The notes under the pieces are model-generated. The model was not told where the DNA came from, ran no database searches, and saw only the letters and a list, made by a program, of their open reading frames with translations. The position numbers and the translations under genes were made by a program. From contig JAFSGB010000022.1 in NCBI GenBank assembly GCA_017434895.1, forward strand, positions 1 to 51,874: a stretch of DNA of 51,874 bases. The letters run 5' to 3'. This DNA is from Clostridia bacterium (GTDB lineage: Bacteria > Bacillota > Clostridia > Oscillospirales > Acutalibacteraceae). Shown piece after piece: positions 42,277-50,775 of the stretch (its first letter is position 1; each line of letters starts with the position of its first letter).

Positions 42277-43278
42277 ATGAAAAATAAAAGTCCCATTGCT
42301 TGGCGTATTGTATCATTGATATTACTAATAGGCTGGATGGGACTTATTTTCTGTCTATCCCAGCAAAACGCCGAGATGTCCTCCGACTTAAGCGGAGGCT
42401 TAATTGAGCGAGTAATCAGCTTTTTATTTCCAAATATCTCTGCCGATGCATTGGAAAACATTATCGCATCTTTGCAATTTTCAGTCCGTAAAACGGCTCA
42501 TTTTGCCCTTTATGGTATCTTAGGAATTTTCAGCTTTATGACCTTTGCCACCTACTATTCCCTAAAACTCGGTGTCAGATTTATCCTTAGCCTTTCGGTA
42601 TCGATGCTTTATTCTGTGAGTGACGAGTACCACCAAACCTTTGTGTCCGGCAGAAGCGGTGAGCTGAGAGATATACTTATAGACTCTCTCGGAGCACTTA
42701 CGGGCATAATTTTCGCCCTAATCATTTACAAGATACATAAAGCAATAAAAAATAAAGGTAGTAAAAAAATGAAAAAGAAACAGTATATCGAGCTTACCGA
42801 CACCCTAACCCAACGCCTTAATGTTGAAAAGAAACGCAGTGAGGAATTAAAAGAGGAAAACTCATTTTTAAATAAAGAGCTTTCACAACTTAAGGAACGG
42901 ATAATTGCCCTCGAAAAGCAAATAGAGGAAAAACCGACCGAGACGGAAATTGAGGCTGTGCCAGAGGTTGAGGAGAAAATTCCCGAAAAGACACCTGACG
43001 AGCCTTCCCTTTCCGACGGTATTTCTGAGGGTGCCAAGATAATCGGCAAAATTGTGCTTTGCTCGGCCGAATACTGCAACCGTTTAACGGGTGCCGACGC
43101 CAGTGCGAATGCAAAGGAACTTGTAAATTTAATTCTCGGCAGAACAGAAGTCGCAAAGGCCGAAATCTTAAGACTCTCCGCACTTCAAATAGACCCTGCC
43201 GAACGCAAATCGGCAATGGAAAGGGAACTAAACGAAGCAGAGGATTATTTTAAAAGCGTAATGGCACAAAAATACTAA
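42277..43278 (+). CDS. VanZ-domain membrane protein fused to a coiled-coil region
   Basis: Protein of 333 residues. Residues about 1-155 are a VanZ-like domain with four helices and its usual blocks: WMGLIFCLSQQNAEMS, FSVRKTAHFALYGILG, SDEYHQTFVSGRSGELRDILIDSLGALTG. After KAIKNKGSKK the sequence becomes hydrophilic: a coiled coil at about 170-215 (EKKRSEELKEENSFLNKELSQL), a Glu/Pro-rich linker and a C-terminal helical part of about 85 residues. VanZ gives low teicoplanin resistance in its type case; most homologues have no known role. It starts three bases after the M23 gene stop. An internal ATG at 42769 opens exactly at the soluble part, so separate translation of that part is possible. Confidence 0.82.
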   Translation: MKNKSPIAWRIVSLILLIGWMGLIFCLSQQNAEMSSDLSGGLIERVISFLFPNISADALENIIASLQFSVRKTAHFALYGILGIFSFMTFATYYSLKLGVRFILSLSVSMLYSVSDEYHQTFVSGRSGELRDILIDSLGALTGIIFALIIYKIHKAIKNKGSKKMKKKQYIELTDTLTQRLNVEKKRSEELKEENSFLNKELSQLKERIIALEKQIEEKPTETEIEAVPEVEEKIPEKTPDEPSLSDGISEGAKIIGKIVLCSAEYCNRLTGADASANAKELVNLILGRTEVAKAEILRLSALQIDPAERKSAMERELNEAEDYFKSVMAQKY

Positions 43279-43310
43279 GAAAAAACGGTTAATTTTTTGA
43301 CATTTGACTA

Positions 43311-43339
43311 TTGTGTTTTATGTCGAATTAAGTTATAAT
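43311..43339 (+). promoter_or_regulatory. Promoter of the NifU-like/GGGtGRT operon
   Basis: TTGTGT (43311-43316), 17 bases, perfect TATAAT (43334-43339), then GAAAGGAGT before the ATG at 43371. TTGACA and TTGACT boxes at 43297 and 43304 are too far from the -10 box. Confidence 0.6.
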
Positions 43340-43370
43340 TATATTTGTAAATTCTGAAAGGAGTACATAT

Positions 43371-44063
43371 ATGAACTATTCACATGAAGTAGAAAATATG
43401 TGTCCTTTAGCTAAAGGCACATATCACGGTCCTGCTCCCATTCCGGAGGAGGGCAAATGGGTTCAGGTTAAGGAAGTTAAGGATGTTTCCGGTCTTACCC
43501 ACGGTATCGGCTGGTGCGCTCCTCAACAAGGAACCTGCAAGCTGACCCTTAACGTTAAAGAGGGTATTATTGAGGAAGCATTGGTTGAAACTTTAGGTTG
43601 TTCTGGTATGACCCACTCTGCAGCTATGGCTTCTGAAATTTTGGTTGGCAAGACTATCTTAGAGGCTCTCAACACCGACCTTGTTTGCGATGCTATCAAC
43701 ACCGCAATGCGTGAGTTGTTCCTCCAGATTGTTTACGGACGTACTCAAACCGCATTCTCCGAGGACGGTCTTCCTATCGGTGCCGGTCTTGAGGATTTAG
43801 GTAAGGGTCTTCGTTCGCAGGTTGGTACCACCTTTGCTACAAAGGCTAAAGGTCCCCGTTACCTTGAGCTTGCTGAAGGCTACATCACCAAAATTGCTAT
43901 TGATGAAAATGACGCTATCATCGGATATAAGTTCGTTCATTTAGGCAAGATGATGGAAATGATTAAAAAGGGTATGGACGCTAACGAGGCATTAGAGAAA
44001 GCAAGCGGTCAGTATGGCCGTGTTGACGATGCTGTTAAGCTCATCGACCCCAGAGAAGAATAA
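43371..44063 (+). CDS. NifU/IscU-like scaffold protein
   Basis: Protein of 230 residues with an IscU-like core. The three cysteine sites can be matched: QGTCKLTLNV (about 63), ETLGCSGMTHSAAMASEILVGKT (Cys near 83, with the family G-C-x5-S pattern) and DLVCDAIN (about 111). A further Cys-rich start (MCPLAKGTYHG) and about 100 residues after the core are extra compared with IscU. It is always, as far as I remember, found beside the GGGtGRT protein in genomes that have it, as here. A cluster-carrying role is inferred; no client is known. No iscS or suf genes are near. Confidence 0.82.
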   Translation: MNYSHEVENMCPLAKGTYHGPAPIPEEGKWVQVKEVKDVSGLTHGIGWCAPQQGTCKLTLNVKEGIIEEALVETLGCSGMTHSAAMASEILVGKTILEALNTDLVCDAINTAMRELFLQIVYGRTQTAFSEDGLPIGAGLEDLGKGLRSQVGTTFATKAKGPRYLELAEGYITKIAIDENDAIIGYKFVHLGKMMEMIKKGMDANEALEKASGQYGRVDDAVKLIDPREE

Positions 44064-44076
44064 GGAGGAAACAGAA

Positions 44077-45078
44077 ATGGCATTATTTGAAAGCTATGAC
44101 AGAAGAATAAATCAAATTAACGCTGAGCTTGCAAAACACGGTATTTCCTCCATTGAAGAGGCTAAAGAAATTTGTGATAAAGCCGGCGTTGACGCTTACA
44201 ATATTGTTAAGGGCATTCAGCCTATCTGCTTTGAGAATGCTGCTTGGGCTTACGTTGTAGGCTGCGCAATCGCTCTTAAGGACAAAGTCAAGTCCGCCGC
44301 TGAGGCTGCCGAAAAAATCGGTGTAGGTCTCCAGTCTTTCTGCATCCCAGGTTCGGTTGCTGACGACCGTAAGGTTGGTCTTGGCCACGGTAATTTAGGT
44401 GCAATGCTTCTCCGCGAGGAGACTAAGTGCTTTGCATTTCTCGCAGGTCACGAATCCTTTGCTGCTGCTGAGGGTGCTATCGGTTTAGCAAGAAGCGCTA
44501 ACAAGGCACGTAAAGAGCCTTTAAGAGTAGTTCTTAACGGACTAGGTAAAGACGCTGCTAAAATTATCTCCAGAATTAACGGCTTTACCTATGTTCAAAC
44601 TCAGTTTGATTACTACACAGGCGAGCTTAAAATTGTTGAAGAAACCGCTTACTCAAACGGCGAGCGTGCTAAGGTTCGTTGCTACGGTGCTGACGATGTT
44701 CGTGAGGGCGTTGCAATTATGCACAATGAGGGTGTTGATGTTTCCATTACCGGTAACTCCACCAACCCCACCCGCTTCCAACACCCCGTTGCAGGCACCT
44801 ACAAGAAAGAATGCATCGAGCAGGGCAAGAAGTACTTCTCTGTGGCTTCCGGTGGCGGTACAGGACGTACACTTCACCCCGACAATATGGCTGCAGGCCC
44901 CGCTTCCTACGGTATGACCGATACTATGGGCCGTATGCACTCTGACGCTCAGTTCGCAGGCTCCTCCAGTGTTCCCGCTCACGTTGAGATGATGGGACTT
45001 ATCGGTGCAGGTAACAACCCCATGGTTGGTATGACCGTTGCTTGCGCAGTTGCAGTTAACGAAGCACTTAATAAATAA
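44077..45078 (+). CDS. GGGtGRT-family protein
   Basis: Conserved protein of 333 residues of unknown function, named for its signature, present here as SGGGTGRTLHPDN (about 263-275). Other conserved stretches: GIQPICFENAAWAYVVGCAIAL, GLGHGNLGAMLL, FLAGHESFAAAEGAIGLARSANK, TGNSTNPTRFQHPVAGTYKKE. There is no signal peptide or membrane helix, so it should be cytosolic. Strong AAGGAGG and codons that look well adapted suggest high expression. It follows the NifU-like gene by 13 bases. The glycine-rich signature could bind a phosphate or nucleotide, but that is conjecture. Confidence 0.85.
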   Translation: MALFESYDRRINQINAELAKHGISSIEEAKEICDKAGVDAYNIVKGIQPICFENAAWAYVVGCAIALKDKVKSAAEAAEKIGVGLQSFCIPGSVADDRKVGLGHGNLGAMLLREETKCFAFLAGHESFAAAEGAIGLARSANKARKEPLRVVLNGLGKDAAKIISRINGFTYVQTQFDYYTGELKIVEETAYSNGERAKVRCYGADDVREGVAIMHNEGVDVSITGNSTNPTRFQHPVAGTYKKECIEQGKKYFSVASGGGTGRTLHPDNMAAGPASYGMTDTMGRMHSDAQFAGSSSVPAHVEMMGLIGAGNNPMVGMTVACAVAVNEALNK

Positions 45079-45152
45079 GGATTTTCATCACTTTCCGATA
45101 CTTTCGGGCAACTTGTAAAAGACCTATTATTAAAAATCAATAAATAAAAAGT

Positions 45153-45199
45153 TAGACACATCATTTTGGAGTAATCTTTAATGATGTGTCTATATTTTT
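45153..45199 (+). terminator. Terminator of the GGGtGRT operon
   Basis: Thirteen paired bases, TAGACACATCATT (45153-45165) with AATGATGTGTCTA (45180-45192), then TATTTTT. Confidence 0.85.
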
Positions 45200-45333
45200 G
45201 TATTAAAAGTGAGGTATTTTACAATAAAGAAATTAAGAATGAAGGCAACAAAATCCATTACACTTGAGAAATGCTGTAATAAGTATCTTGCATACTGTCG
45301 GTAGAGGAATTTGATCAATATAAGAAAACATTA

Positions 45334-45363
45334 TTGACAATTTAATAATAATTCGATTATAAT
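45334..45363 (+). promoter_or_regulatory. Sigma-A promoter of the DeoR-type gene
   Basis: TTGACA (45334-45339), 18 bases, TATAAT (45358-45363), with AAAGGTG before the ATG at 45394. Confidence 0.75.
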
Positions 45364-45393
45364 AATGATTAAATATTATTAAAAGGTGATTTT

Positions 45394-46092
45394 ATGTCTA
45401 TTTATAACCGTGAAGAAACATACTTAAAACTACTCCGAGAAAGAGAGCATTCGGTTAAGGAACTGTCAGAAAAGCTTTTTATAAGCGAACCTACCGTAAG
45501 GCGGGATATTGTATCGCTCAAGAAAAAAGACCTCATTACCTCTCACAGGGGCATAGTTTCCCTTAAAGCAAAATATGCCGACCAGCGTATTCCGTTATTT
45601 ATTCGCAACAAAGAGTACAACGAAGTAAAAAAAGAGATTGCTCTAAAGGCTGTTTCATATATAAAACACGGTGATGTAATTATGCTGGACGCTTCCACTA
45701 CAGCATATTATCTGCTCCCCCATCTTGCCACCTTTAAAAACATACTTCTTATCACAAACGGCGCCAAAACAGCTATCGATGCAGCATCAATAGGAATTAA
45801 GACAATTTGCGCAGGGGGAGAATTAACTCCTGAATCTTTTTCCTACGTGGGCATAGATGCTGAAAAACTTCTAAATCAATACCACGCAGATATCGCATTT
45901 TTTTCCTGCAGAGGGATCTCAGAAGAAGGTATAATAACCGATAATTCTGTTTTGGAGAATTCGTTGCGTCGAATTATGATACAAAATGCAAAGAAAAAAG
46001 TCCTGCTGTGCGACCAAAGCAAATTTAATAAAACTTACCTGCACACACTATGTAGCACAAATGAGCTCGATGCGATTATTACCAATGCATAA
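45394..46092 (+). CDS. DeoR/GlpR-family transcription regulator
   Basis: Regulator of 232 residues. The N-terminal helix-turn-helix is typical (HSVKELSEKLFISEPTVRRDIVSLKKKDLI, about 20-49). The C-terminal sugar-phosphate-sensor domain of the family follows, with DVIMLDASTTAYYLLPHL, ITNGAKTAIDAAS, FSYVGIDAEKLLNQY and KKVLLCDQSKF. DeoR proteins usually sit next to a sugar operon and repress it. Here none follows on the same strand; the nearest sugar genes are the broken GH36 and the GH78-like gene about 2-4 kb away. It may be left from a lost operon. Confidence 0.9.
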   Translation: MSIYNREETYLKLLREREHSVKELSEKLFISEPTVRRDIVSLKKKDLITSHRGIVSLKAKYADQRIPLFIRNKEYNEVKKEIALKAVSYIKHGDVIMLDASTTAYYLLPHLATFKNILLITNGAKTAIDAASIGIKTICAGGELTPESFSYVGIDAEKLLNQYHADIAFFSCRGISEEGIITDNSVLENSLRRIMIQNAKKKVLLCDQSKFNKTYLHTLCSTNELDAIITNA

Positions 46093-46340
46093 AAAAGATA
46101 AAGGGGTGTCAATCGCATCTTTAAATTTAAGAGAGAATTTTTCCTTAACGTGAGCATCGGAACCGAGTGTGATAAGCCTTGCTCCAATGTCTTAATGCTT
46201 TTAAACACCATTTTCATTTATTTGTCAATAATTTTCAACATTTTTCTACAACAGGTAGAGACGAATATGGATTCAAAACCTCTGTAAAACCCGAATTTTT
46301 TGTTGTGAAAAATATTTCGACAATAAATAATCTTTACGGC
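46083..46340 (-). pseudogene. Remnant of a PHP-family histidinol-phosphatase-like gene
   Basis: On the minus strand a frame from about 46191 down to 46083 reads DIGARLITLGSDAHVKEKF, then SLKFKDAIDTPLSF: the ITLGSDAH metal site and following helix that end PHP-domain (HisK/HisJ-like) phosphatases. Upstream, to about 46340, the similarity decays with stops and shifts, though NSGF and NPYSSLPVVEKC-like pieces remain. There is no start, ribosome site or N-terminal domain. I read it as a truncated, decayed 3' end. Confidence 0.5.
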
Positions 46341-46345
46341 TCTTA

Positions 46346-47248
46346 TTACATTATAATGTAAAGCATAAGCATTTCTTTAATTTGGTTGTATATGCTTTCC
46401 GCCATTTCGATTGGCAACGGATTTTTTCCTTTTCCTATTTCAACCGTAAATCCGGGGCGAGAAAATTTTTCAATAAACCAGTCCTTAAAGCCTCCGCCGT
46501 TTGCAATGGAAATCGGGATGTCCAAAGCATAGCCTGAGCTTGTAGCTAAAATTTCCCCCATTTTACGAGATTTTGGCAGTGTTTTATTACCGTAATTCCA
46601 GTAAATAACCTCGCCTTGAGAATGAAGTGCCATTGAGTGACGTATATTCACCCTTTCGCAAAGCTCTGTTATAGCCACTGTCTCCGGCTCACTGTGGGGC
46701 TTGAAACCTCCAAAGCGTGTAGGTGACGGTCCTACAATTCCGAGTTCCTGTTCCTTTTTGTGAAGCTCCTTCCAACCGGCATCAAAATTAAGATTAAGGT
46801 CAACACCTCTGAGATTTGCATTCCAGTGAGCAAAATCCCCGCGGCAAAGTGCTTCATTTTTTTGAGCAAACTCACCGCACGCCTTTTTACCAAGCAGTGA
46901 AATATCGCAGCCGTCGGGGTTAAGACAGGGCACAAAAATAACTCCCCTACCTCTTAAAGCCTTTGTAACCTTAATATCTGCCAAATATCCGTCACTTTTG
47001 AAAGCCTCACAAAGCTCCTCAATAAACATTAAAATCACTGTAGAGGTAATTCTTTCGCTTCCATGAACACCACCAACAATAAGTGCATAGCTGTCACTGG
47101 AGCCGATTTTAAGGGCAGAAATTCCCTTTCCTGCACAACTTTTTCCTATAATGCTATGCCTTATAAATTTATATTTTTCACAAAGGCCCTCTATTAACTT
47201 TTTCCGCCCGTAATAATCATATTCTTTAGGTACAATTATATTTTCCAT
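46346..47248 (-). CDS. M14-family zinc carboxypeptidase
   Basis: Peptidase of 300 residues. Zinc and catalytic motifs: GGVHGSERI (HxxE, about 62-70), a RGVDLNLNFDAGW segment (substrate Arg/Asn), the third zinc His in MALHSQGEVIYW and the catalytic Glu in GFTVEIGKG (about 276). The pattern fits the group that cleaves gamma-D-glutamyl-DAP bonds in wall peptides. No signal peptide is visible, so it may act inside the cell, for example in muropeptide recycling; that is inference. The ATG at 47248 has AGGGGTG upstream. Its C-terminus seems to end in bases that also form part of the degenerate region. Confidence 0.88.
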   Translation of the reverse strand: MENIIVPKEYDYYGRKKLIEGLCEKYKFIRHSIIGKSCAGKGISALKIGSSDSYALIVGGVHGSERITSTVILMFIEELCEAFKSDGYLADIKVTKALRGRGVIFVPCLNPDGCDISLLGKKACGEFAQKNEALCRGDFAHWNANLRGVDLNLNFDAGWKELHKKEQELGIVGPSPTRFGGFKPHSEPETVAITELCERVNIRHSMALHSQGEVIYWNYGNKTLPKSRKMGEILATSSGYALDIPISIANGGGFKDWFIEKFSRPGFTVEIGKGKNPLPIEMAESIYNQIKEMLMLYIIM

Positions 47249-47291
47249 TTTTTCACCCCTTAAATAAATATATTCCAAGGAGAACAAAATA

Positions 47292-47840
47292 ATGAATTTA
47301 GAAGAAAAGCAATTAAAGTCAGAGTATCTTTACAAGGGAAAAATCATTAATCTTCGCCGAGACGAGGCACTGCTGCCAAATGGCACTACCGCACTTCGCG
47401 AGGTAGTAGAGCACCCCGGCGGCGTTTGCGTTGCGGCACTTACCGATAAAAATGAAGTTCTAATGGTTAAACAGTTTCGCTACCCTTACAGTGAGGTGAT
47501 TTTAGAAATACCAGCCGGCAAGCGTGACCACAAAGACGAAAACCCGCTTGAATGCGGAATAAGGGAACTCAAAGAAGAAACCGGTGCCACTGCAAAAAAT
47601 CTTTTCTTTTTAGGTAAGCTTTACCCCTCCCCGGGATATGTGGGCGAAATTATTTGGATGTACGGTGCTACCGACCTTTCATTTGGAGACACTTGTCCCG
47701 ACGAGGATGAATTTTTAGATGTTGAAAAAATCCCACTGGAGACCTTAGTGGAAAAAATAATGTCCGGTGAGATTAAGGACGCAAAGACCCAAACAGCAGT
47801 TTTGAAATTAAAATATTTAAGGGATAAAGGGGAAATATAG
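47292..47840 (+). CDS. nudF: Nudix hydrolase, ADP-ribose pyrophosphatase type
   Basis: Hydrolase of 182 residues resembling ADP-ribose pyrophosphatase. The Nudix box GX5EX7REUXEEXGU is present as GKRDHKDENPLECGIRELKEETGA with the catalytic RELKEETG near residue 98. The N-terminal domain starts KGKIINLRRDEALLPNGT and the C-terminal part has YPSPGYVGEIIWMY. AAGGAGA precedes the ATG. It is divergent from the M14 gene. The gene symbol is given by analogy. Confidence 0.88.
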   Translation: MNLEEKQLKSEYLYKGKIINLRRDEALLPNGTTALREVVEHPGGVCVAALTDKNEVLMVKQFRYPYSEVILEIPAGKRDHKDENPLECGIRELKEETGATAKNLFFLGKLYPSPGYVGEIIWMYGATDLSFGDTCPDEDEFLDVEKIPLETLVEKIMSGEIKDAKTQTAVLKLKYLRDKGEI

Positions 47841-47848
47841 AATTATTA

Positions 47849-48292
47849 ATGAGTGATGATTGTTATTTAGATTATGCGTTTAAGGTAGCCATTGGAGGTG
47901 CTTTAGGTTATGAATTTAATGCATTAAAAATAGATTCACATGTAAAAGATATTATAAAATCTCAAATTGAAGAATATAGACAATATGAGAATTTGATTCT
48001 AAACGGTGAATTTTATAGAGTCTTCAATCCTGTTGAAGATTTTGCTTACGCCTATTATTTTACTAATTTTGATAAAAGCTAAATACTTTTCACATATTTG
48101 CAGAATGAAAAAAATAATGCTAAATTTAGCGATTTAATTAAAATAAATAACGCTAAGTCCAATTCGGTGTATGTAGATACACGCACAGGAAAGCAATATT
48201 CTGGACATGAACTTATAAATGGTATTAAAAATTTAGCATTAAACGAACCTCGAAAATTGTTTATGTTGCACTTAATGGAAAGAAAAAATTAA
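47849..48292 (+). pseudogene. C-terminal fragment of a GH36 alpha-galactosidase, with in-frame stop
   Basis: The translation reads like the end of GH36 alpha-galactosidases: GALGYEFNALKID, IEEYRQYENLILNGEFYRVFNP, then after the in-frame TAA at 48080-48082 SVYVDTRTGKQYSGHELINGI, matching the family's beta-rich tail. Both pieces share one reading frame, so only the stop separates them. The catalytic barrel and N-terminal domain are absent; the fragment begins right after the Nudix gene. An AT-rich composition unlike the preceding genes suggests acquired DNA. Confidence 0.65.
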
Positions 48293-48326
48293 TAAACTTC
48301 GTTTTATTTATTTGGAGGAATAAAAG

Positions 48327-50033
48327 ATGATTTCTAATCTTAATATAGTCGGTAAAAGTCCACTAACCACAAAATTTGTTGCACCTAAAAAAATTTGTTA
48401 TGTTACTTCGGGTGTAACTGATTCTGAAAACTTACTAAACATAACTTCAGAATTACCACAAGGAAGTATTGCAAAATTTTCGACAAAAAATGGTCAAAAA
48501 GCAGCCTTGCTTTTAGACTTTGGGAGTGAGATTACTGGTGGTATACGAATTGATGGACATTGTAGAATTGAAAATAATGGATGTATATTTAAGATTATGT
48601 TTGGTGAATCTGCTCAGGAAGCTATGACTCCAAATGGCGTAAAGCATGCACAAAACGACCATTCTGTTCGTGATGCAGAAGTTCGTATGTCAATAAATAA
48701 TGGTACATCGTTTGGAAAAACTGCATTCAGGTTTGTTTATTTAGAGTTAATTTCTAAGGAAGTTGAATATGATGTTTCAAACATTTGTGCGGAGTTTTCT
48801 TTTCGTGATATTGAATATAAAGGCAGTTTTTCTTGCAATGACGAATTACTTAATAAAATTTTTGACACGTGTGCATATACAGTTCATCTTTGTATGCAAG
48901 AAGCGTTATTTGACGGTGCTCAAAGAGACCGTTGGGTATGGACAGGAGATATGCGTGTAGAAACTTTAACTATTAGTAAAATATTTGGAGACATAGACAT
49001 TATTGATAAGTCTTTAAAACATCTTTTAAAGAAAACATCGAAATTTCATGGGGAAATAACCACCTATGATATGTGGTACATTATTATATTGGAAGATTGG
49101 ATGAAGTGTACTGGCAGAACAGAACTTTTGTACGAATTAAAGGAAGCTTTTATAAAAAAATTAAATAGTGTTTTAGATTTATTCCATGAAGATAAAAATA
49201 CGCTATTTTGCGAAGATGAATTTAAATTTGCACAAGAACGTGGTTATTATATCGATTGGCCTACTCGAAACACAAAAGAGTCAGAGTCGGGTGCTATTGC
49301 CCTTTCAAAACTTTGTTTAGATGCGGCAATTAATCTTTGTAGAGTTTTAAATGAAAATGATTTAATGAGCAGATGCATTAAAACTAAACTACTTTATAAA
49401 GATGTAATAGTATCTTATAATGATAAAAAACAAATTGCAGCACTCTTGAATTTGGCAGGCTTAATAGATAATGAACACGCAGGTGAAGCTTTAATTAAAG
49501 ATGGGTGCCATGGTTTCTCTACATTTATGAGTTATTATATTTTGAAGGCTATTTCAAATTCGGTAGGAATAGATAAAGCAATAGAATTATTAAAAGAGTA
49601 TTATGGTGCTATGCTTGATGTTGGAGCAACGACATTTTGGGAAGATTTTGATATAGATTGGTACAAAGAAGATGCAACTATTGAACATGTTTTAAATGAA
49701 AATGAATACGATATTCATGGAGATAACGGAAATCATTGTTATAAAGGATTTAGGCATTCATTATGTCAAGGTTGGAGCAGTGGCCCCGCAGCTTTTATTG
49801 TTGAAGATATTATGGGTATTAAAATATTGGAAAACGGTTGCAAAAGATTACTTGTGGAACCTAAAATTGGTAAATTGCAATGGGTGAAAGGAACATATCC
49901 TACACCGTATGGAATAATGGAGTTGTATTTACATAAAGAAAACGAAAAAATTTGTATAGATATCAGTTGTCCTAAAGAAATATCATTAGAAATTGATAAA
50001 AATAAATATATAACTCAAATTCATAAGGTGTAA
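48327..50033 (+). CDS. GH78-like alpha-L-rhamnosidase-type glycosidase
   Basis: Cytoplasmic protein of 568 residues resembling alpha-L-rhamnosidases: an N-terminal beta domain (LLLDFGSEITGGIRID, about 63-78), then the six-hairpin barrel with FDGAQRDRWVWTGDMRVE (about 192-210), the place of the DCPQRDERLGWTGD motif, later DIDWYKED and CQGWSSGPAAFI (about 490), and a C-terminal beta domain with EPKIG. Several of the usual acid residues are changed, so activity is uncertain. No signal peptide is seen. TGGAGGAA precedes the ATG at 48327. It is AT-rich and lies beside the GH36 fragment, consistent with remains of a sugar-use island. Confidence 0.75.
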   Translation: MISNLNIVGKSPLTTKFVAPKKICYVTSGVTDSENLLNITSELPQGSIAKFSTKNGQKAALLLDFGSEITGGIRIDGHCRIENNGCIFKIMFGESAQEAMTPNGVKHAQNDHSVRDAEVRMSINNGTSFGKTAFRFVYLELISKEVEYDVSNICAEFSFRDIEYKGSFSCNDELLNKIFDTCAYTVHLCMQEALFDGAQRDRWVWTGDMRVETLTISKIFGDIDIIDKSLKHLLKKTSKFHGEITTYDMWYIIILEDWMKCTGRTELLYELKEAFIKKLNSVLDLFHEDKNTLFCEDEFKFAQERGYYIDWPTRNTKESESGAIALSKLCLDAAINLCRVLNENDLMSRCIKTKLLYKDVIVSYNDKKQIAALLNLAGLIDNEHAGEALIKDGCHGFSTFMSYYILKAISNSVGIDKAIELLKEYYGAMLDVGATTFWEDFDIDWYKEDATIEHVLNENEYDIHGDNGNHCYKGFRHSLCQGWSSGPAAFIVEDIMGIKILENGCKRLLVEPKIGKLQWVKGTYPTPYGIMELYLHKENEKICIDISCPKEISLEIDKNKYITQIHKV

Positions 50034-50168
50034 TAGAATTATAACACTTTCTACATGTAGAGGTAATAATAAATAACGATTTTAGTCAAATTGGATTCCA
50101 CAAGTTTACCATCACAAATCGAGGTAACGATATTCGGATCTCTTTCGGCTTTTGGAACGACATACTAA

Positions 50169-50732
50169 TACATTAGCTATGACAGAATCAAGATAGTGAA
50201 GATATCACAAAGTTTTGTTCAACATATGATAGGCTTTGCTACAATCAAGCTTGATGTTATAGGATATACACATGAAAATAATGGTAATAAAAACAATTTA
50301 GAAATTGGTATTTTGGTTCCGTTTTGTAAATACGACGAGGTTGGTGAAATTTTAGGCAAGGTATTACCTTATTATATTCCAGATGAAAAGCAGACAAAAT
50401 CTGTTTCTTATTTTCCGTTTGTATCATAGTTCTTATTAGTTATTAGCATCGACAAAGTTATAACTTTGTTGCTGGCTGTTTCGTAAATGTATATATTATT
50501 TGACATATCCGCTTCTGTAATTTACGCAGTTGCATTTGCTATTATAAGTGCAAGGATTGTTATTCTTGCCGTTCAGGCTTTGAGCACAGTTTTTGGATAT
50601 CATATCAATGGGCTTGCCATTAATGGCGGAAAAATAACAGCAAATAGCGGTGGATTTACCAAAGTAGGGTGCCACTATGAAAATTTACAATTTAATATCG
50701 TGTTTTTACCGACACCTTTCTTTAATTTTTGA
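50169..50732 (+). pseudogene. Remnant of a bPH2/YdbT-like membrane protein with in-frame stops
   Basis: One frame, interrupted by TAG (50427-50429) and TAA (50484-50486), reads YDRIKIVKISQSFVQHMIGF then ATIKLDVIG, the conserved strand pattern of bacterial PH (DUF304/bPH2) domains. A hydrophobic stretch of about 60 residues and a second PH start, FGYHINGLAINGGKITANSG, follow. The frame also begins behind a stop at 50166. The order PH, membrane helices, PH fits YdbT-like proteins. I think it is a decaying gene; readthrough is unlikely. Confidence 0.5.
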
Positions 50733-50775
50733 GAGTGCTCGGCTTACTGAAGAGTAAGCTGGACGCTCTTTTTTA
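50732..50775 (+). terminator. Terminator after the bPH2 remnant
   Basis: A stem of about 17 pairs with one mismatch, AGAGTGCTCGGCTTACT with AGTAAGCTGGACGCTCT (loop GAAG), followed by six T. Confidence 0.8.

Larger units (their letters stand above)
45079..45393. other. Intergenic region between the GGGtGRT and DeoR genes
   Basis: Holds the terminator at 45153-45199 and the DeoR promoter at 45334-45363. The stretch between, about 45200-45333, is AT-rich and shows no open frame, repeat or hairpin that I can support. Confidence 0.6.

Noticed and set aside
50041..50168. Possible coding remnant between the GH78-like gene and the bPH2 remnant
   Set aside because: Short frames are open on both strands, but none gives a pattern that I recognise, so no call is made.
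50452..50469. Perfect 18-base palindrome ACAAAGTTATAACTTTGT as an operator
   Set aside because: It falls within the decayed bPH2 reading frame, not in front of any gene, so an operator role has no support.
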